Positions 1 through 6,481 of a stretch of 8,432 bases of DNA are shown piece by piece. Position numbers and translations under genes: made by a program. The stretch's first letter is position 1, and every line of letters starts with the position of its first letter. This DNA comes from Bordetella parapertussis (lineage in GTDB: Bacteria; Pseudomonadota; Gammaproteobacteria; Burkholderiales; Burkholderiaceae_D). The stretch is taken from assembly GCA_945867725.1 (NCBI GenBank), contig CAMBJI010000074.1:1-8432 (forward strand), written 5' to 3'. Under the pieces are notes generated by a model. It was not told the origin of the DNA. It worked only from the letters and a program-made list of their open reading frames with translations, and ran no database searches.

Positions 1-604
1 GCATATTGTTGCCCTTGCCAGCGATGGGCGATACCGATAGTGAATGACGCGAATACGGATAGCCGCCCATAAAACCGCGCGTGTTGGCCATCACAAAATG
101 CGACTGCTGCGCATAGGTGTTGGCACCCTCACTATTGGTAATCCGCTTGTCGACGGCGAAAGCCGCTGCTTCAGCACGCTGCGCCAAGGCGACTGCCTCC
201 TCGGCAGTCAACGTCCAAGGATGAAAAAGCTGTAGGTCACGCGGCTGCATCTCGAGAAGTTCTGCTTCGGGCAAGCCAGCGCAATCATCTTCGGCCGTAA
301 AGCGCGCAATGTTGTAGGCCGCATCGACCGTGTCTTTCAGCGACTGCGCGGAAAAATCTGACGTACTGGCATTGCCACGGCGAATGGCGCGGTCATGGCC
401 GAGATAGACGGTCACACCGATGCCCTTGTCCTTGTTTTGCTCGATAGTTTCGACCTGCCCTTTGCGCACCGTGACAGACAAGCCCTGACCCTCGCTAATC
501 TCGACGGCGGCGTCCGAGGCACCTTTATCTTTTGCAAAGCGCAACACATCCTGCGCAATCTCTTTGAGTTGATCCTGGCTATGGCTGAAAAATGATTGGG
601 TCAT
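1..604 (-). CDS. pmbA: PmbA/TldE, metalloprotease regulatory subunit (N-terminal part, cut by window edge)
   Basis: Read on the minus strand, an open frame starts at the ATG at 604-602 and stays open for 201 codons to the window edge, so the C-terminal half is missing. The N-terminus begins MTQSFFSHSQDQLKEIAQDV and continues through KGASDAAVEISEGQGLSVTV, RKGQVETIEQNKDKGIGVTV and a stretch containing NTRGFMGGYPYSRHSLS, all typical of the PmbA/TldE family. In Enterobacteria PmbA pairs with TldD to form a cytoplasmic peptidase that trims modified peptides such as microcin B17 precursor and degrades the antitoxin CcdA. The PmbA subunit lacks the zinc-binding HExxH motif of TldD, and none is visible here. 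Homologues are about 450 residues. The gene is transcribed away from yjgA across a 73-bp gap, an arrangement I associate with Burkholderiales (from memory). Family assignment is firm; the native substrate in this organism is unknown. Confidence 0.93.
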   Translation of the reverse strand, partial: MTQSFFSHSQDQLKEIAQDVLRFAKDKGASDAAVEISEGQGLSVTVRKGQVETIEQNKDKGIGVTVYLGHDRAIRRGNASTSDFSAQSLKDTVDAAYNIARFTAEDDCAGLPEAELLEMQPRDLQLFHPWTLTAEEAVALAQRAEAAAFAVDKRITNSEGANTYAQQSHFVMANTRGFMGGYPYSRHSLSVSPIAGKGNNM

Positions 605-677
605 GGGACGTTTTCTGAGTATCAGGGGCAAAGCAGGTATCATAGCAGCCGTTCAAGAATGCCATAGGCCGTCCATC
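605..677. promoter_or_regulatory. Divergent pmbA / yjgA intergenic region
   Basis: This 73-bp gap must carry the promoters of two divergent genes. The clearest element is GTATCATAG around 637-645. It gives TATCAT (638-643) as a -10-like hexamer for yjgA on the plus strand and TATGAT (644-639) for pmbA on the minus strand, so both genes could share overlapping -10 sequences. I find no good -35 hexamer at 16-18 bp for either direction, so this is a suggestion only. An open frame running rightward from 603 through this gap is an upstream extension of yjgA rather than a separate gene. Confidence 0.3.
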
Positions 678-1271
678 ATGCCCAACGCCAATCGGGGCGC
701 AGTCGGATTCCAATCCAGTGAATTCGAGCAGGAATACGATCGCCCGTCCAAATCTCAACTCAAGCGTGAAAGCACCGCTCTGCAGAAGCTTGGAGAGACT
801 CTGGTCAACGCCGCGCGCGATCGTGTCAAGCGCATACCCATGCCCGAAGATGTAAAGGAAGCCATACTGGCCTGTCAGCTCATCAGCGACCACGAAGGAC
901 GCCGACGTCAGCGCCAGTATGTGGGCAAGAAAATGCGCACACTCACCGAAGAAGAAGTCAGCGTGATACAAACAGCGGTTGATGGCTGGCGCGGTACGTC
1001 TCGCGCCGAGGCCGCCTCATTGCACGCAATCGAACGCCAGCGCGATCGCCTACTGGCAGATGACAGCGTTATCACCGAGTTGCGCGCGCGGCATCCCGAA
1101 GTGGATGTGCAACACCTCCGAACGCTGGTGCGCAACGCGCGCAAAGAGCAGGCTGAAAAAAAACCACCGAAGGCTTATCGAGAAATTTTTCAGTTACTGA
1201 AATCACTTCAAGGCGAAACTCAGTCCCCAACCGAATCTGAACACCATGACGACGACGAAGAAAACTCGTAA
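678..1271 (+). CDS. yjgA: YjgA/DarP family ribosome maturation factor (DUF615)
   Basis: This 197-residue protein matches the DUF615/YjgA family, called DarP in E. coli, where it acts on late 50S subunit assembly and peptidyl-transferase-centre maturation in the cytoplasm. Visible hallmarks are SKSQLKRE (residues 24-31), HEGRRRQ (72-78), the C-terminal QHLRTLVRNARKEQ (145-158) and KPPKAYREIFQLLK (162-175), which align with the E. coli QLRTLIRNAKKE and KPPKSARQIFQYL segments. The tail is acidic (DDDEENS). The frame is open from 603, but I chose the ATG at 678 because the 25 extra residues look non-coding, overlap the pmbA start, and homologues begin shortly before the SKS-KR motif. No strong Shine-Dalgarno precedes it. 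The last 26 bp overlap mog, which implies co-transcription and probably translational coupling. Confidence 0.93.
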   Translation: MPNANRGAVGFQSSEFEQEYDRPSKSQLKRESTALQKLGETLVNAARDRVKRIPMPEDVKEAILACQLISDHEGRRRQRQYVGKKMRTLTEEEVSVIQTAVDGWRGTSRAEAASLHAIERQRDRLLADDSVITELRARHPEVDVQHLRTLVRNARKEQAEKKPPKAYREIFQLLKSLQGETQSPTESEHHDDDEENS

Positions 1272-1869
1272 TCATCCCGATGAGTTGCTGATTGGACTGG
1301 TCTCGATATCGGACCGTGCATCAAGCGGCGTCTACGAAGATCAGGGCGTACCGGCATTGCGCGACTGGTTTTCGCAGGCCCTCAGCAGCCCATGGCAGAT
1401 GGAGACACGTCTGATTCCCGATGAGCAGTCATTGATAGAAAAGACGCTGATTGAACTGGTCGATCAGGTCGGCTGTGATCTGGTGCTAACCACCGGCGGT
1501 ACCGGGCCAGCGCGACGCGATGTGACACCCGAAGCGACTCTGGCCGTCGCCACGAAAATCATGCCGGGCTTTGGTGAGCAGATGCGACAAATCAGTCTGC
1601 GCTTTGTACCCACAGCTATTTTGTCTCGGCAAGTGGCCGTGATACGCGAGGCTCACGACCATGCGGCGCTCATCATGAATCTTCCAGGCCAACCGAAATC
1701 CATACGCGAAACACTCGAAGGCCTGCGCGACGATCAAGGCCAATCGATTGTCGGCGGCATCTTCGCTGCTGTGCCCTATTGCATTGATCTCATTGGTGGT
1801 CCTTACATCGAAACCCATGAGGCCGTATGCAAAGCCTTTCGTCCCAAATCCGCGATACGCGCAAAATAG
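1246..1869 (+). CDS. mog: Molybdopterin adenylyltransferase MogA
   Basis: MogA adenylylates molybdopterin using ATP, the step before molybdate insertion in molybdenum cofactor synthesis. At 207 residues it is slightly longer than E. coli Mog (195). Family blocks appear in order: GLVSISDRASSGVYEDQG (residues 17-34), ETRLIPDEQ (53-61), the MPT-binding TTGGTGPARRDVTPEAT (82-98), MPGFGEQMRQIS (106-117), AILSRQV (124-130), LPGQPKSI (146-153) and AVPYCIDLIGGPYIET (175-190). Compared with E. coli from memory, there are about four extra residues (EAHDHA region, 135-140) before ALIMNLPGQP. The ATG at 1246 lies inside the 3' end of yjgA and lacks a Shine-Dalgarno, so translation probably depends on coupling. 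A TTG at 1285 is a possible shorter start. No other molybdenum cofactor genes are in the window. Confidence 0.96.
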   Translation: MTTTKKTRNHPDELLIGLVSISDRASSGVYEDQGVPALRDWFSQALSSPWQMETRLIPDEQSLIEKTLIELVDQVGCDLVLTTGGTGPARRDVTPEATLAVATKIMPGFGEQMRQISLRFVPTAILSRQVAVIREAHDHAALIMNLPGQPKSIRETLEGLRDDQGQSIVGGIFAAVPYCIDLIGGPYIETHEAVCKAFRPKSAIRAK

Positions 1870-1895
1870 CTTTAAAAAAACATCCCATTCAAGCC

Positions 1896-2570
1896 ATGAC
1901 TGCCCTGCCCCACCTCGAAACCATTGAGCTCAGTACCACAGAGCATCCTGAAGCCGCAGTGATCTGGATGCATGGTCTAGGCGCTGATGGTAATGACTTT
2001 GTGCCTATCGTGCGCGAACTCGATCTCTCCGGCTGCCCCAGCATACGTTTCATTTTTCCACACGCCGAGACCATGCCAGTCACGATTAACGGCGGCTATG
2101 TGATGCGGGCCTGGTATGACATTCTTGGCATGGACCTCGTGCGCCGCGAAGATGAAGCCGGTTTGCGTCAATCACAAATGCGCATTGAGCAATTGATCGA
2201 GCGCGAAGTGGGCAGAGGTATTTCAGCATCCCGCATTGTTCTTGCGGGCTTTTCGCAAGGCTGTGCGATGACACTGCAAACCGGGCTGCGACACCCGCAA
2301 CCACTTGCGGGCCTGCTCTGTTTATCTGGCTATCTGCCGCTTGCAGATTCAATCGCCCAAGAGGCTCATCCGGCAAATCAGCAAACCCCGATCTTCCTCG
2401 CGCACGGCCGGGGCGATGGCGTCGTACCGATTGATCGGGCAGAAACTTCGCGCGACCTCTTGCGTGATCAAGGTTATGACATCGAGTGGCATGACTACCC
2501 GATGCAGCACTCGGTTTGCGAAGAAGAAATCACCGACATTGGTCACTGGCTCAGGCGCGTTTTAAGCTAG
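1896..2570 (+). CDS. Carboxylesterase / phospholipase (alpha/beta hydrolase, esterase II type)
   Basis: A 224-residue cytoplasmic alpha/beta hydrolase of the family of Pseudomonas fluorescens carboxylesterase II (218 residues), which hydrolyses short-chain acyl esters; eukaryotic relatives are acyl-protein thioesterases. Visible features: the oxyanion-loop segment VIWMHGLGADGNDF (residues 22-35), PVTINGGYVMRAWYD (61-75), the nucleophile elbow GFSQG with Ser120, Asp174 in HGRGDGVVP, and His205 in YPMQHSVC. The full Ser-Asp-His triad is present, so the enzyme should be active. The frame is open from an ATG at 1827 that overlaps mog and has GAGG just upstream, but those 23 extra residues do not look like family sequence, so I chose 1896, 26 bp after mog. 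It probably belongs to the yjgA-mog transcription unit. The physiological substrate cannot be read from sequence. Confidence 0.93.
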   Translation: MTALPHLETIELSTTEHPEAAVIWMHGLGADGNDFVPIVRELDLSGCPSIRFIFPHAETMPVTINGGYVMRAWYDILGMDLVRREDEAGLRQSQMRIEQLIEREVGRGISASRIVLAGFSQGCAMTLQTGLRHPQPLAGLLCLSGYLPLADSIAQEAHPANQQTPIFLAHGRGDGVVPIDRAETSRDLLRDQGYDIEWHDYPMQHSVCEEEITDIGHWLRRVLS

Positions 2571-2655
2571 CGATAAAAACGTGGCTTTTTTTACTTGGCG
2601 AAAGCACACGTATTTTACTGTTGAGAAAAAATAGCGATCAAGGTCTTGTTTGACT

Positions 2656-2689
2656 GCTCGAGTGCGAGCGAAAGCCATACAATGGCTCG
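2656..2689. repeat. Nested inverted repeats upstream of the tyrosine phosphatase gene
   Basis: Two hairpins are adjacent: GCTCG-AGTG-CGAGC (2656-2669) and AGCCAT-ACA-ATGGCT (2673-2687). The CGAGC arm of the first can alternatively pair with GCTCG at 2685-2689, giving mutually exclusive folds. TTGACT (2650-2655) and TACAAT (2678-2683) resemble -35 and -10 hexamers, but their 22-bp separation is longer than usual. The whole 163-bp gap between the esterase and the phosphatase (2571-2733) shows no convincing gene. The repeats could be an operator or a leader structure; neither can be proved here. Confidence 0.35.
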
Positions 2690-2733
2690 TCTAAGACAGA
2701 CGAATTCCGGTAAAGCAGCATGAAGACAAAAAA

Positions 2734-3294
2734 ATGAACGATTCCCTCATGCAGACTGAGACAACCACTGCACTGCAGCCAGCCTTCAGCGTATTTTTTC
2801 TTTGCATGGGCAATATATGCCGCAGTCCAACGGCGCACGGCGTCTTCCGGCATATGGTCAAAGAAGCATGTCTCGATGCCATCGTTCATGTCAGTTCAGC
2901 CGGCACGCACAACTATCATCCAGGAAAACCACCCGATCATCGCAGCCAACACACGGCAGCACAGCGCGGTTATGATCTGTCCGACCTGCGCGCTCGTCAG
3001 ATCACCGAGGCAGATTTCATCGGACATGACTTACTGCTGGCCATGGACTGGGACAATCTTGCACTGGCTGAACATGCCTGCCCTCCGCCGATGCGGCACA
3101 AACTTCGGCGTCTGACAGAGTTCTGCCGGCAGCACGATGCCGCTGTGGTACCCGATCCCTACTATGGCGGTGAAGAGGGATTCACACAGGTTATCGATTT
3201 GATCGAAGACGCCTGCACAGGCTTATTGGATCATGTACGCCGGCACTTGTACCAACGCACGCCACTAACTGAGCACCAAGGAGAACATCGATGA
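2734..3294 (+). CDS. Low-molecular-weight protein tyrosine phosphatase
   Basis: A 186-residue cytoplasmic phosphatase of the LMW-PTP/arsenate-reductase-like fold, which hydrolyses phosphotyrosine through a cysteinyl-phosphate intermediate. The signature loop C-x5-R is FLCMGNICRSP, with nucleophile Cys24 and phosphate-binding Arg30. The general acid Asp141 lies in VPDPYYGG (139-146), followed by the usual helix with DLIEDACTGLLDHV. Family members are usually about 150-165 residues; this one carries roughly 17 extra N-terminal residues (MNDSLMQTET...) and a short charged tail. The ATG at 2734 has a weak GAAG upstream; an in-frame ATG at 2749 is an alternative. The absence of an adjacent tyrosine kinase or polysaccharide-export gene argues against a Wzb-type capsule role and fits a stand-alone housekeeping enzyme (inference). 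The stop overlaps the next start (ATGA). Confidence 0.94.
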   Translation: MNDSLMQTETTTALQPAFSVFFLCMGNICRSPTAHGVFRHMVKEACLDAIVHVSSAGTHNYHPGKPPDHRSQHTAAQRGYDLSDLRARQITEADFIGHDLLLAMDWDNLALAEHACPPPMRHKLRRLTEFCRQHDAAVVPDPYYGGEEGFTQVIDLIEDACTGLLDHVRRHLYQRTPLTEHQGEHR

Positions 3295-3773
3295 ACAAAA
3301 CCATCACTGCTTTATTGGCCCTGATCGTTCTTGCAGGACTCATCGTTATCGCTCAAATGAATGGTCTGCTTGGTCTAGATATCGGTGGGAAAAAACAAAC
3401 CTTTCAGAACAAAGGAAAACTCGAGGTCGTTTGCGACGTTGAAGTCAGCAAACCCAATGACACGCTTTCCCAGCCCTTCGAGACAAGCCATTTAACGATA
3501 CCAGCGCAATTCGATTTTGATGAAAACACAGGTTGGTATATAGGCGAATACGCGATGTCCATGAATCGCAAGGGTACATTGCATGTAGAGGATGATCTCC
3601 TCAAGGTCAGCCGTCCTGCCTTATTCAAACGTTTCGGACTGACTATCACAGGCGAACATTTCACACTCAATCGCAGGAATGGTGAATTCAAACAATGGCT
3701 TGATCTCGATGGCGACAAGCGCCTGGATCTGATCACCGGCCGCTGCCAGCGCACAAGCAAGGCGCCGTTCTGA
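3291..3773 (+). CDS. Unknown membrane-anchored or secreted protein coupled to the phosphatase
   Basis: I do not recognise a family. The 160-residue product starts with a hydrophobic segment (residues about 5-21, LLALIVLAGLIVIA) that is either a signal anchor or an uncleaved signal peptide, so the rest probably lies in the periplasm. The remainder is mixed polar sequence likely to be beta-rich (GWYIGEYAMSMNRKGTLHVE, FGLTITGEHFTLNRRNGEF). It contains only two cysteines, Cys49 and Cys152, which could form a disulfide. Near the C-terminus DLDGDKRLD (138-146) has the D-x-D-G-D-x3-D spacing of an EF-hand or dockerin-like calcium loop. Expression is well supported: AGGAG at 3279-3283 sits 7 nt before the ATG, and the start overlaps the phosphatase stop as ATGA, implying translational coupling. 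No function should be assigned from this. Confidence 0.85.
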   Translation: MNKTITALLALIVLAGLIVIAQMNGLLGLDIGGKKQTFQNKGKLEVVCDVEVSKPNDTLSQPFETSHLTIPAQFDFDENTGWYIGEYAMSMNRKGTLHVEDDLLKVSRPALFKRFGLTITGEHFTLNRRNGEFKQWLDLDGDKRLDLITGRCQRTSKAPF

Positions 3774-3812
3774 AATGCGTCACCCAGGGAGGCTGGCAGC
3801 GTTGTCTGCACT

Positions 3813-3839
3813 TGAGGCACATGAGGGTCATGAGGGTCA
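3813..3839. repeat. Three tandem 9-bp repeats before the MFS transporter gene
   Basis: The 95-bp gap between the unknown protein and the transporter holds three head-to-tail 9-mers: TGAGGCACA, TGAGGGTCA, TGAGGGTCA. The last two are identical. They end 29 bp before the transporter ATG. Direct repeats in this position could bind a regulator. They also overlap a tiny open frame (ATG 3821 to TAG 3856) in the transporter frame. No convincing -35/-10 pair is visible. Confidence 0.5.
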
Positions 3840-3868
3840 TATGCTCGCTGTCATAGCGATCATTCTCA

Positions 3869-5113
3869 ATGATGCAACCGACTGAAACGACTGCCGAGAC
3901 CCGTGCGCTGATCATCGCGCTATCGGGAACCTTGTCACTGGCGGTGGCCATGGGTATCGGGCGATTTGCTTTCACGCCGCTCATGCCAATGATGTTGCAT
4001 GACGGATTACTTGATCTCGAAAGCGCCAGCTGGCTCGCAAGCGCAAATTATTTTGGCTATCTGCTGGGCGCAATTCTTTGCACGCTGCAGCCCACAGTTT
4101 GGTCGCGACGCGGTTGGCCACCTTTGCCCGTCGCACCCATGGTGCGCGCTGGCCTGCTGCTCACCTGCTTGCTGACAGCACTGATGTCCACCGATGTACC
4201 TGCGGCGTGGCCCTGGTTACGCTTTATTGCTGGCGTGATCACCGCTGTGGCTTTCGTCTATACCAGCACTTGGTGTCTGGGCCGCTTGTCACGCATGAAC
4301 CTACCCTCCGCAGGCGGCATCGTGTACGCAGGTCCCGGCGTCGGTATTGCCACCAGCGGCCTGCTCGCCAGCCTGATGGTGCAACTGGGCTGGCATGCGA
4401 GCGCTGGATGGATCGCGTTTGCCTTGCTGGCAGCCCTCATGACCGCCATAGTGTGGCGCGTTTTTCACAGCAATGCCGGACTGCCTCTGCCCACTGCAAC
4501 GCATGAGCTTTCCGCAAACGGTGGCAGTACGACAGAAAAAGCCGCTTTGACGCTGGCCTATGGCCTGGCCGGCTTCGGGTACATCATCACCGCAACCTTC
4601 CTGCCCGTGATTGCACGTACCGCCATGCCCGATTCAGCATGGCCTGATCTGTTCTGGCCCATGCTGGGCATCGCCGTGGCATTCGGCGCCGTCATGGCTT
4701 CGCGCATTCCTGCCCGTTTCGATCAGCGTTATCTACTGCTGGCTTGCTATCTGATACAGGCGGCTGGCGTTGCCATCAGTAACTGGATGCCCACGCTGTC
4801 AGGTTTTGCGCTGGGCAGCTTGCTCGTGGGCTTGCCCTTTACCGCCATCACTTTTTTTGCCATGCAGTTGGGCAGGAAGCTGCACCCGCAATCAGCGCCA
4901 GCAATCATCGGCATGCTGTCGGCTGCATTCGGTTTTTGTCAGATCATCGGTCCGCCAGTGGCTGCACTACTGCTCTCACGTGCCAGCAACCATGCTGAAG
5001 GATTTACGTGGTCACTCAATATCGCAGCAGCAACGCTGGTCTTTGGTGGATTGATTTTCTGGTGGATGGCGAAAGTATTTCCGGAAAAAGCAAACACCAG
5101 CCCGACTAGATAG
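3869..5113 (+). CDS. YbfB/YjiJ family MFS transporter
   Basis: A 414-residue inner-membrane protein of the major facilitator superfamily, YbfB/YjiJ branch. About 12 hydrophobic segments can be traced (roughly residues 12-31, 52-72, 90-108, 114-135, 150-173, 179-199, 225-248, 257-277, 287-305, 308-332, 344-369, 380-401), with a longer polar loop at about 200-224 between the two halves. The family signature is MGIGRFAFTPLMPMM (28-42) at the end of the first helix; GGIVYAGPGVGIATSG (149-164) in helix 5 is also typical. The substrate of this family is not established to my knowledge. An in-frame TAG at 3854-3856 limits the start; ATG 3869 and the adjacent ATG 3872 are equally possible, and neither has a good Shine-Dalgarno. 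The gene is convergent with motB, with 29 bp between stops and no obvious terminator hairpin. Confidence 0.9.
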   Translation: MMQPTETTAETRALIIALSGTLSLAVAMGIGRFAFTPLMPMMLHDGLLDLESASWLASANYFGYLLGAILCTLQPTVWSRRGWPPLPVAPMVRAGLLLTCLLTALMSTDVPAAWPWLRFIAGVITAVAFVYTSTWCLGRLSRMNLPSAGGIVYAGPGVGIATSGLLASLMVQLGWHASAGWIAFALLAALMTAIVWRVFHSNAGLPLPTATHELSANGGSTTEKAALTLAYGLAGFGYIITATFLPVIARTAMPDSAWPDLFWPMLGIAVAFGAVMASRIPARFDQRYLLLACYLIQAAGVAISNWMPTLSGFALGSLLVGLPFTAITFFAMQLGRKLHPQSAPAIIGMLSAAFGFCQIIGPPVAALLLSRASNHAEGFTWSLNIAAATLVFGGLIFWWMAKVFPEKANTSPTR

Positions 5114-5142
5114 TCGTGCAAACATGAGCTTACAACCGTTCT

Positions 5143-6156
5143 TTAAGTAGGCGGCGGATCGTTGTAGAGCACGGTGATGCTGATACGGCGGTTTCGCGGA
5201 TCAGAGGGATTTTTGGGTGCAAAAGGCGCCGTATCGGCAACGCCCTCGACGCGGGCAAACCGTCCACTCGACATACCTGCCTGTTCAAGCATGCGGCGCG
5301 TCGCCTCGGCGCGCTCTATCGACAATGACCAGTTCGTCCTGTCGCTGCCCTCGGGGAATGGGGTACTGTCGGTATGACCCTTGACGGCCATTTTGTTGGG
5401 CATACCCGCTAATGATTTCGCCACTTCATTGATGAGTGCACGAGCGCGTGGGTCCATGGCCGCATTGCCGCTGCCAAACATCGAGAAGTTGGCCTTGTCG
5501 ATAATATCGATACGAAGGCCGTCCTTCTCCCTTGTAAACGTGACTTGACTCTTGAGATCAGCCAGCTGCTGGTTGAGCGAGAGTCTCTCGTCAATTTCTT
5601 TTTCCAGCTTGTCGAGCTTTTCTTTCGCGGCTTGTGCAGCAATTTGCTGCTTCTGTTCTTCCGTCAGATTTTTCGAATACTTTGGATGCGGCTTGTCATC
5701 TGGTGACGTACCCATGTCTTCATTTGGGCCTGCTTCGGTACGCGGTGTCACACGCTCCAATAGGGTTTCCTGCTTTGGTATATCGGGTATGCCATCCGGA
5801 TCAACGATAGATCGGCCACCAAACATGCCATTCGATCCCGCTGTTTCACCCATGGCCGCGTCCGTGCGGGTAGTGGGCTGGAAATACTCAGCGATACCCT
5901 TACGTTGCTCCTCCGGCACCGCACCCAGCAGCCACATCAGCAAAAAAAACGCCATCATCGCCGTCATCATGTCGGCCAACGCAATCTTCCACGCACCGCC
6001 ATGAGCGCCCGCATGCCCCTCTTCCACCACCTTTTTCCATTTGATCGGTGGCTGCGGCGGCTCCTCATCCGGGTCAGGCGCTGGCGCTGGCGCTATCGCC
6101 GGTGCGGCGGCGGCAGACGCTTCGTCTTCTTCGGGAGTTTTGTCTTCTTCTGCCAT
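5143..6156 (-). CDS. motB: Flagellar motor stator protein MotB (OmpA-type peptidoglycan-binding)
   Basis: With MotA, MotB forms the ion-driven stator of the flagellar motor, anchored to peptidoglycan. The 337-residue protein has a cytoplasmic Ala/Pro/acid-rich N-terminus (1-38), a GAWKIALADMMTAMMAFFLL membrane helix (about 55-78) with the ion-carrying Asp62, a plug-like segment RKGIAEYFQP (85-94), a charged linker predicted to be coiled coil (about 164-205), and an OmpA domain with GLRIDIID (213-220), GHTDSTPF (260-267), NWSLSIERAEATRRML (275-290) and NRRISI (322-327). The frame is open upstream to a TTG at 6228, but ATG 6156 gives the usual start. The helix and RKGIAEYF segment recall alphaproteobacterial-type MotB (from memory). 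No motA lies immediately upstream, and the downstream neighbour is the convergent transporter, so the gene stands alone. Candidate sigma-28 and sigma-70 promoters precede it. An OmpA/MotB protein of another motor-like complex is an alternative. Confidence 0.88.
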   Translation of the reverse strand: MAEEDKTPEEDEASAAAAPAIAPAPAPDPDEEPPQPPIKWKKVVEEGHAGAHGGAWKIALADMMTAMMAFFLLMWLLGAVPEEQRKGIAEYFQPTTRTDAAMGETAGSNGMFGGRSIVDPDGIPDIPKQETLLERVTPRTEAGPNEDMGTSPDDKPHPKYSKNLTEEQKQQIAAQAAKEKLDKLEKEIDERLSLNQQLADLKSQVTFTREKDGLRIDIIDKANFSMFGSGNAAMDPRARALINEVAKSLAGMPNKMAVKGHTDSTPFPEGSDRTNWSLSIERAEATRRMLEQAGMSSGRFARVEGVADTAPFAPKNPSDPRNRRISITVLYNDPPPT

Positions 6157-6206
6157 GGTGGAATACGATCTCTGTGCGGTGCGCTTGGCGCAAGTAGTCA
6201 ATAAAT

Positions 6207-6233
6207 GAATCGGCAAATGACGCCGCAACTGAA
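6207..6233 (-). promoter_or_regulatory. Possible sigma-28 (FliA) promoter for motB
   Basis: On the minus strand TTCAGTTG (6233-6226), an 11-bp spacer and GCCGATTC (6214-6207) match the flagellar class 3 consensus TAAAGTTT-N11-GCCGATAA at 5 of 8 and 6 of 8 positions, with the exact expected spacing. Transcription would start near 6200, giving a leader of about 45 nt. The position ahead of a stator gene makes biological sense, but the -35 match is modest and chance cannot be excluded. Confidence 0.35.
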
Positions 6234-6248
6234 GTGATGCTTGGCAGA

Positions 6249-6278
6249 AATATAAGCGAAAAGCCTCAGCCCTGTCGA
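6249..6278 (-). promoter_or_regulatory. Possible sigma-70 promoter for motB
   Basis: On the minus strand TCGACA (6278-6273), an 18-bp spacer and TATATT (6254-6249) each match the TTGACA/TATAAT consensus at 5 of 6 positions. Transcription would begin near 6241, leaving a leader of about 85 nt before the motB ATG and passing through the candidate sigma-28 site. It could act together with, or instead of, that site. Confidence 0.4.
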
Positions 6279-6452
6279 CCTTTAATGCTTATTAGAAAGG
6301 CATGAACTCAATTCAACCCCCACCGCCGGTCAGACGCTGGTGCGAACCGCCTATCCAATCGGGGTACAGCCGCATCAGCGACTTTGCTCAGCGACAAAAA
6401 AGCGTGTGTCCAAATGTAACGACCTCTGTCTGCCAATCATTTCTTGCCTAAA

Positions 6453-6481
6453 TTGCTTCCATGCCAGTGAGGCAGAAGCAA
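6453..6481 (+). other. Stable hairpin just upstream of the glycine-zipper gene ribosome binding site
   Basis: TTGCTTC (6453-6459) pairs fully with GAAGCAA (6475-6481); inside, TGCC (6462-6465) pairs with GGCA (6471-6474) around an AGTGA loop, leaving a 2-nt CA bulge on the 5' side. The 11 base pairs end 9 nt before the Shine-Dalgarno. No T-run follows, so it is not an intrinsic terminator. It may be a leader RNA structure that stabilises the message or gates translation, or a DNA operator. Confidence 0.5.

Noticed and set aside
603..677. Upstream extension of yjgA to the ATG at 603
   Set aside because: It overlaps the pmbA start on the other strand and adds 25 residues not typical of the family; it probably contains the divergent promoters.
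1827..1895. Longer esterase start inside mog
   Set aside because: Although GAGG precedes it, the 23 extra residues (basic, rich in Lys/Arg/Ser) do not match the family N-terminus, which fits a start at 1896.
2564..2592. AAGC...GCTT hairpin followed by a T7 run after the esterase
   Set aside because: The stem is only four base pairs with a 16-nt loop, too weak to call a terminator with confidence, despite the good T-run.
5552..6204. Plus-strand open frames opposite motB
   Set aside because: They are antisense shadows of motB; the minus-strand frame has clear family motifs and they do not.
6157..6228. Longer MotB start at a TTG (6228)
   Set aside because: It is a non-ATG start, and ATG 6156 gives a normal MotB length; the extension would also cover the candidate sigma-28 -10 region.
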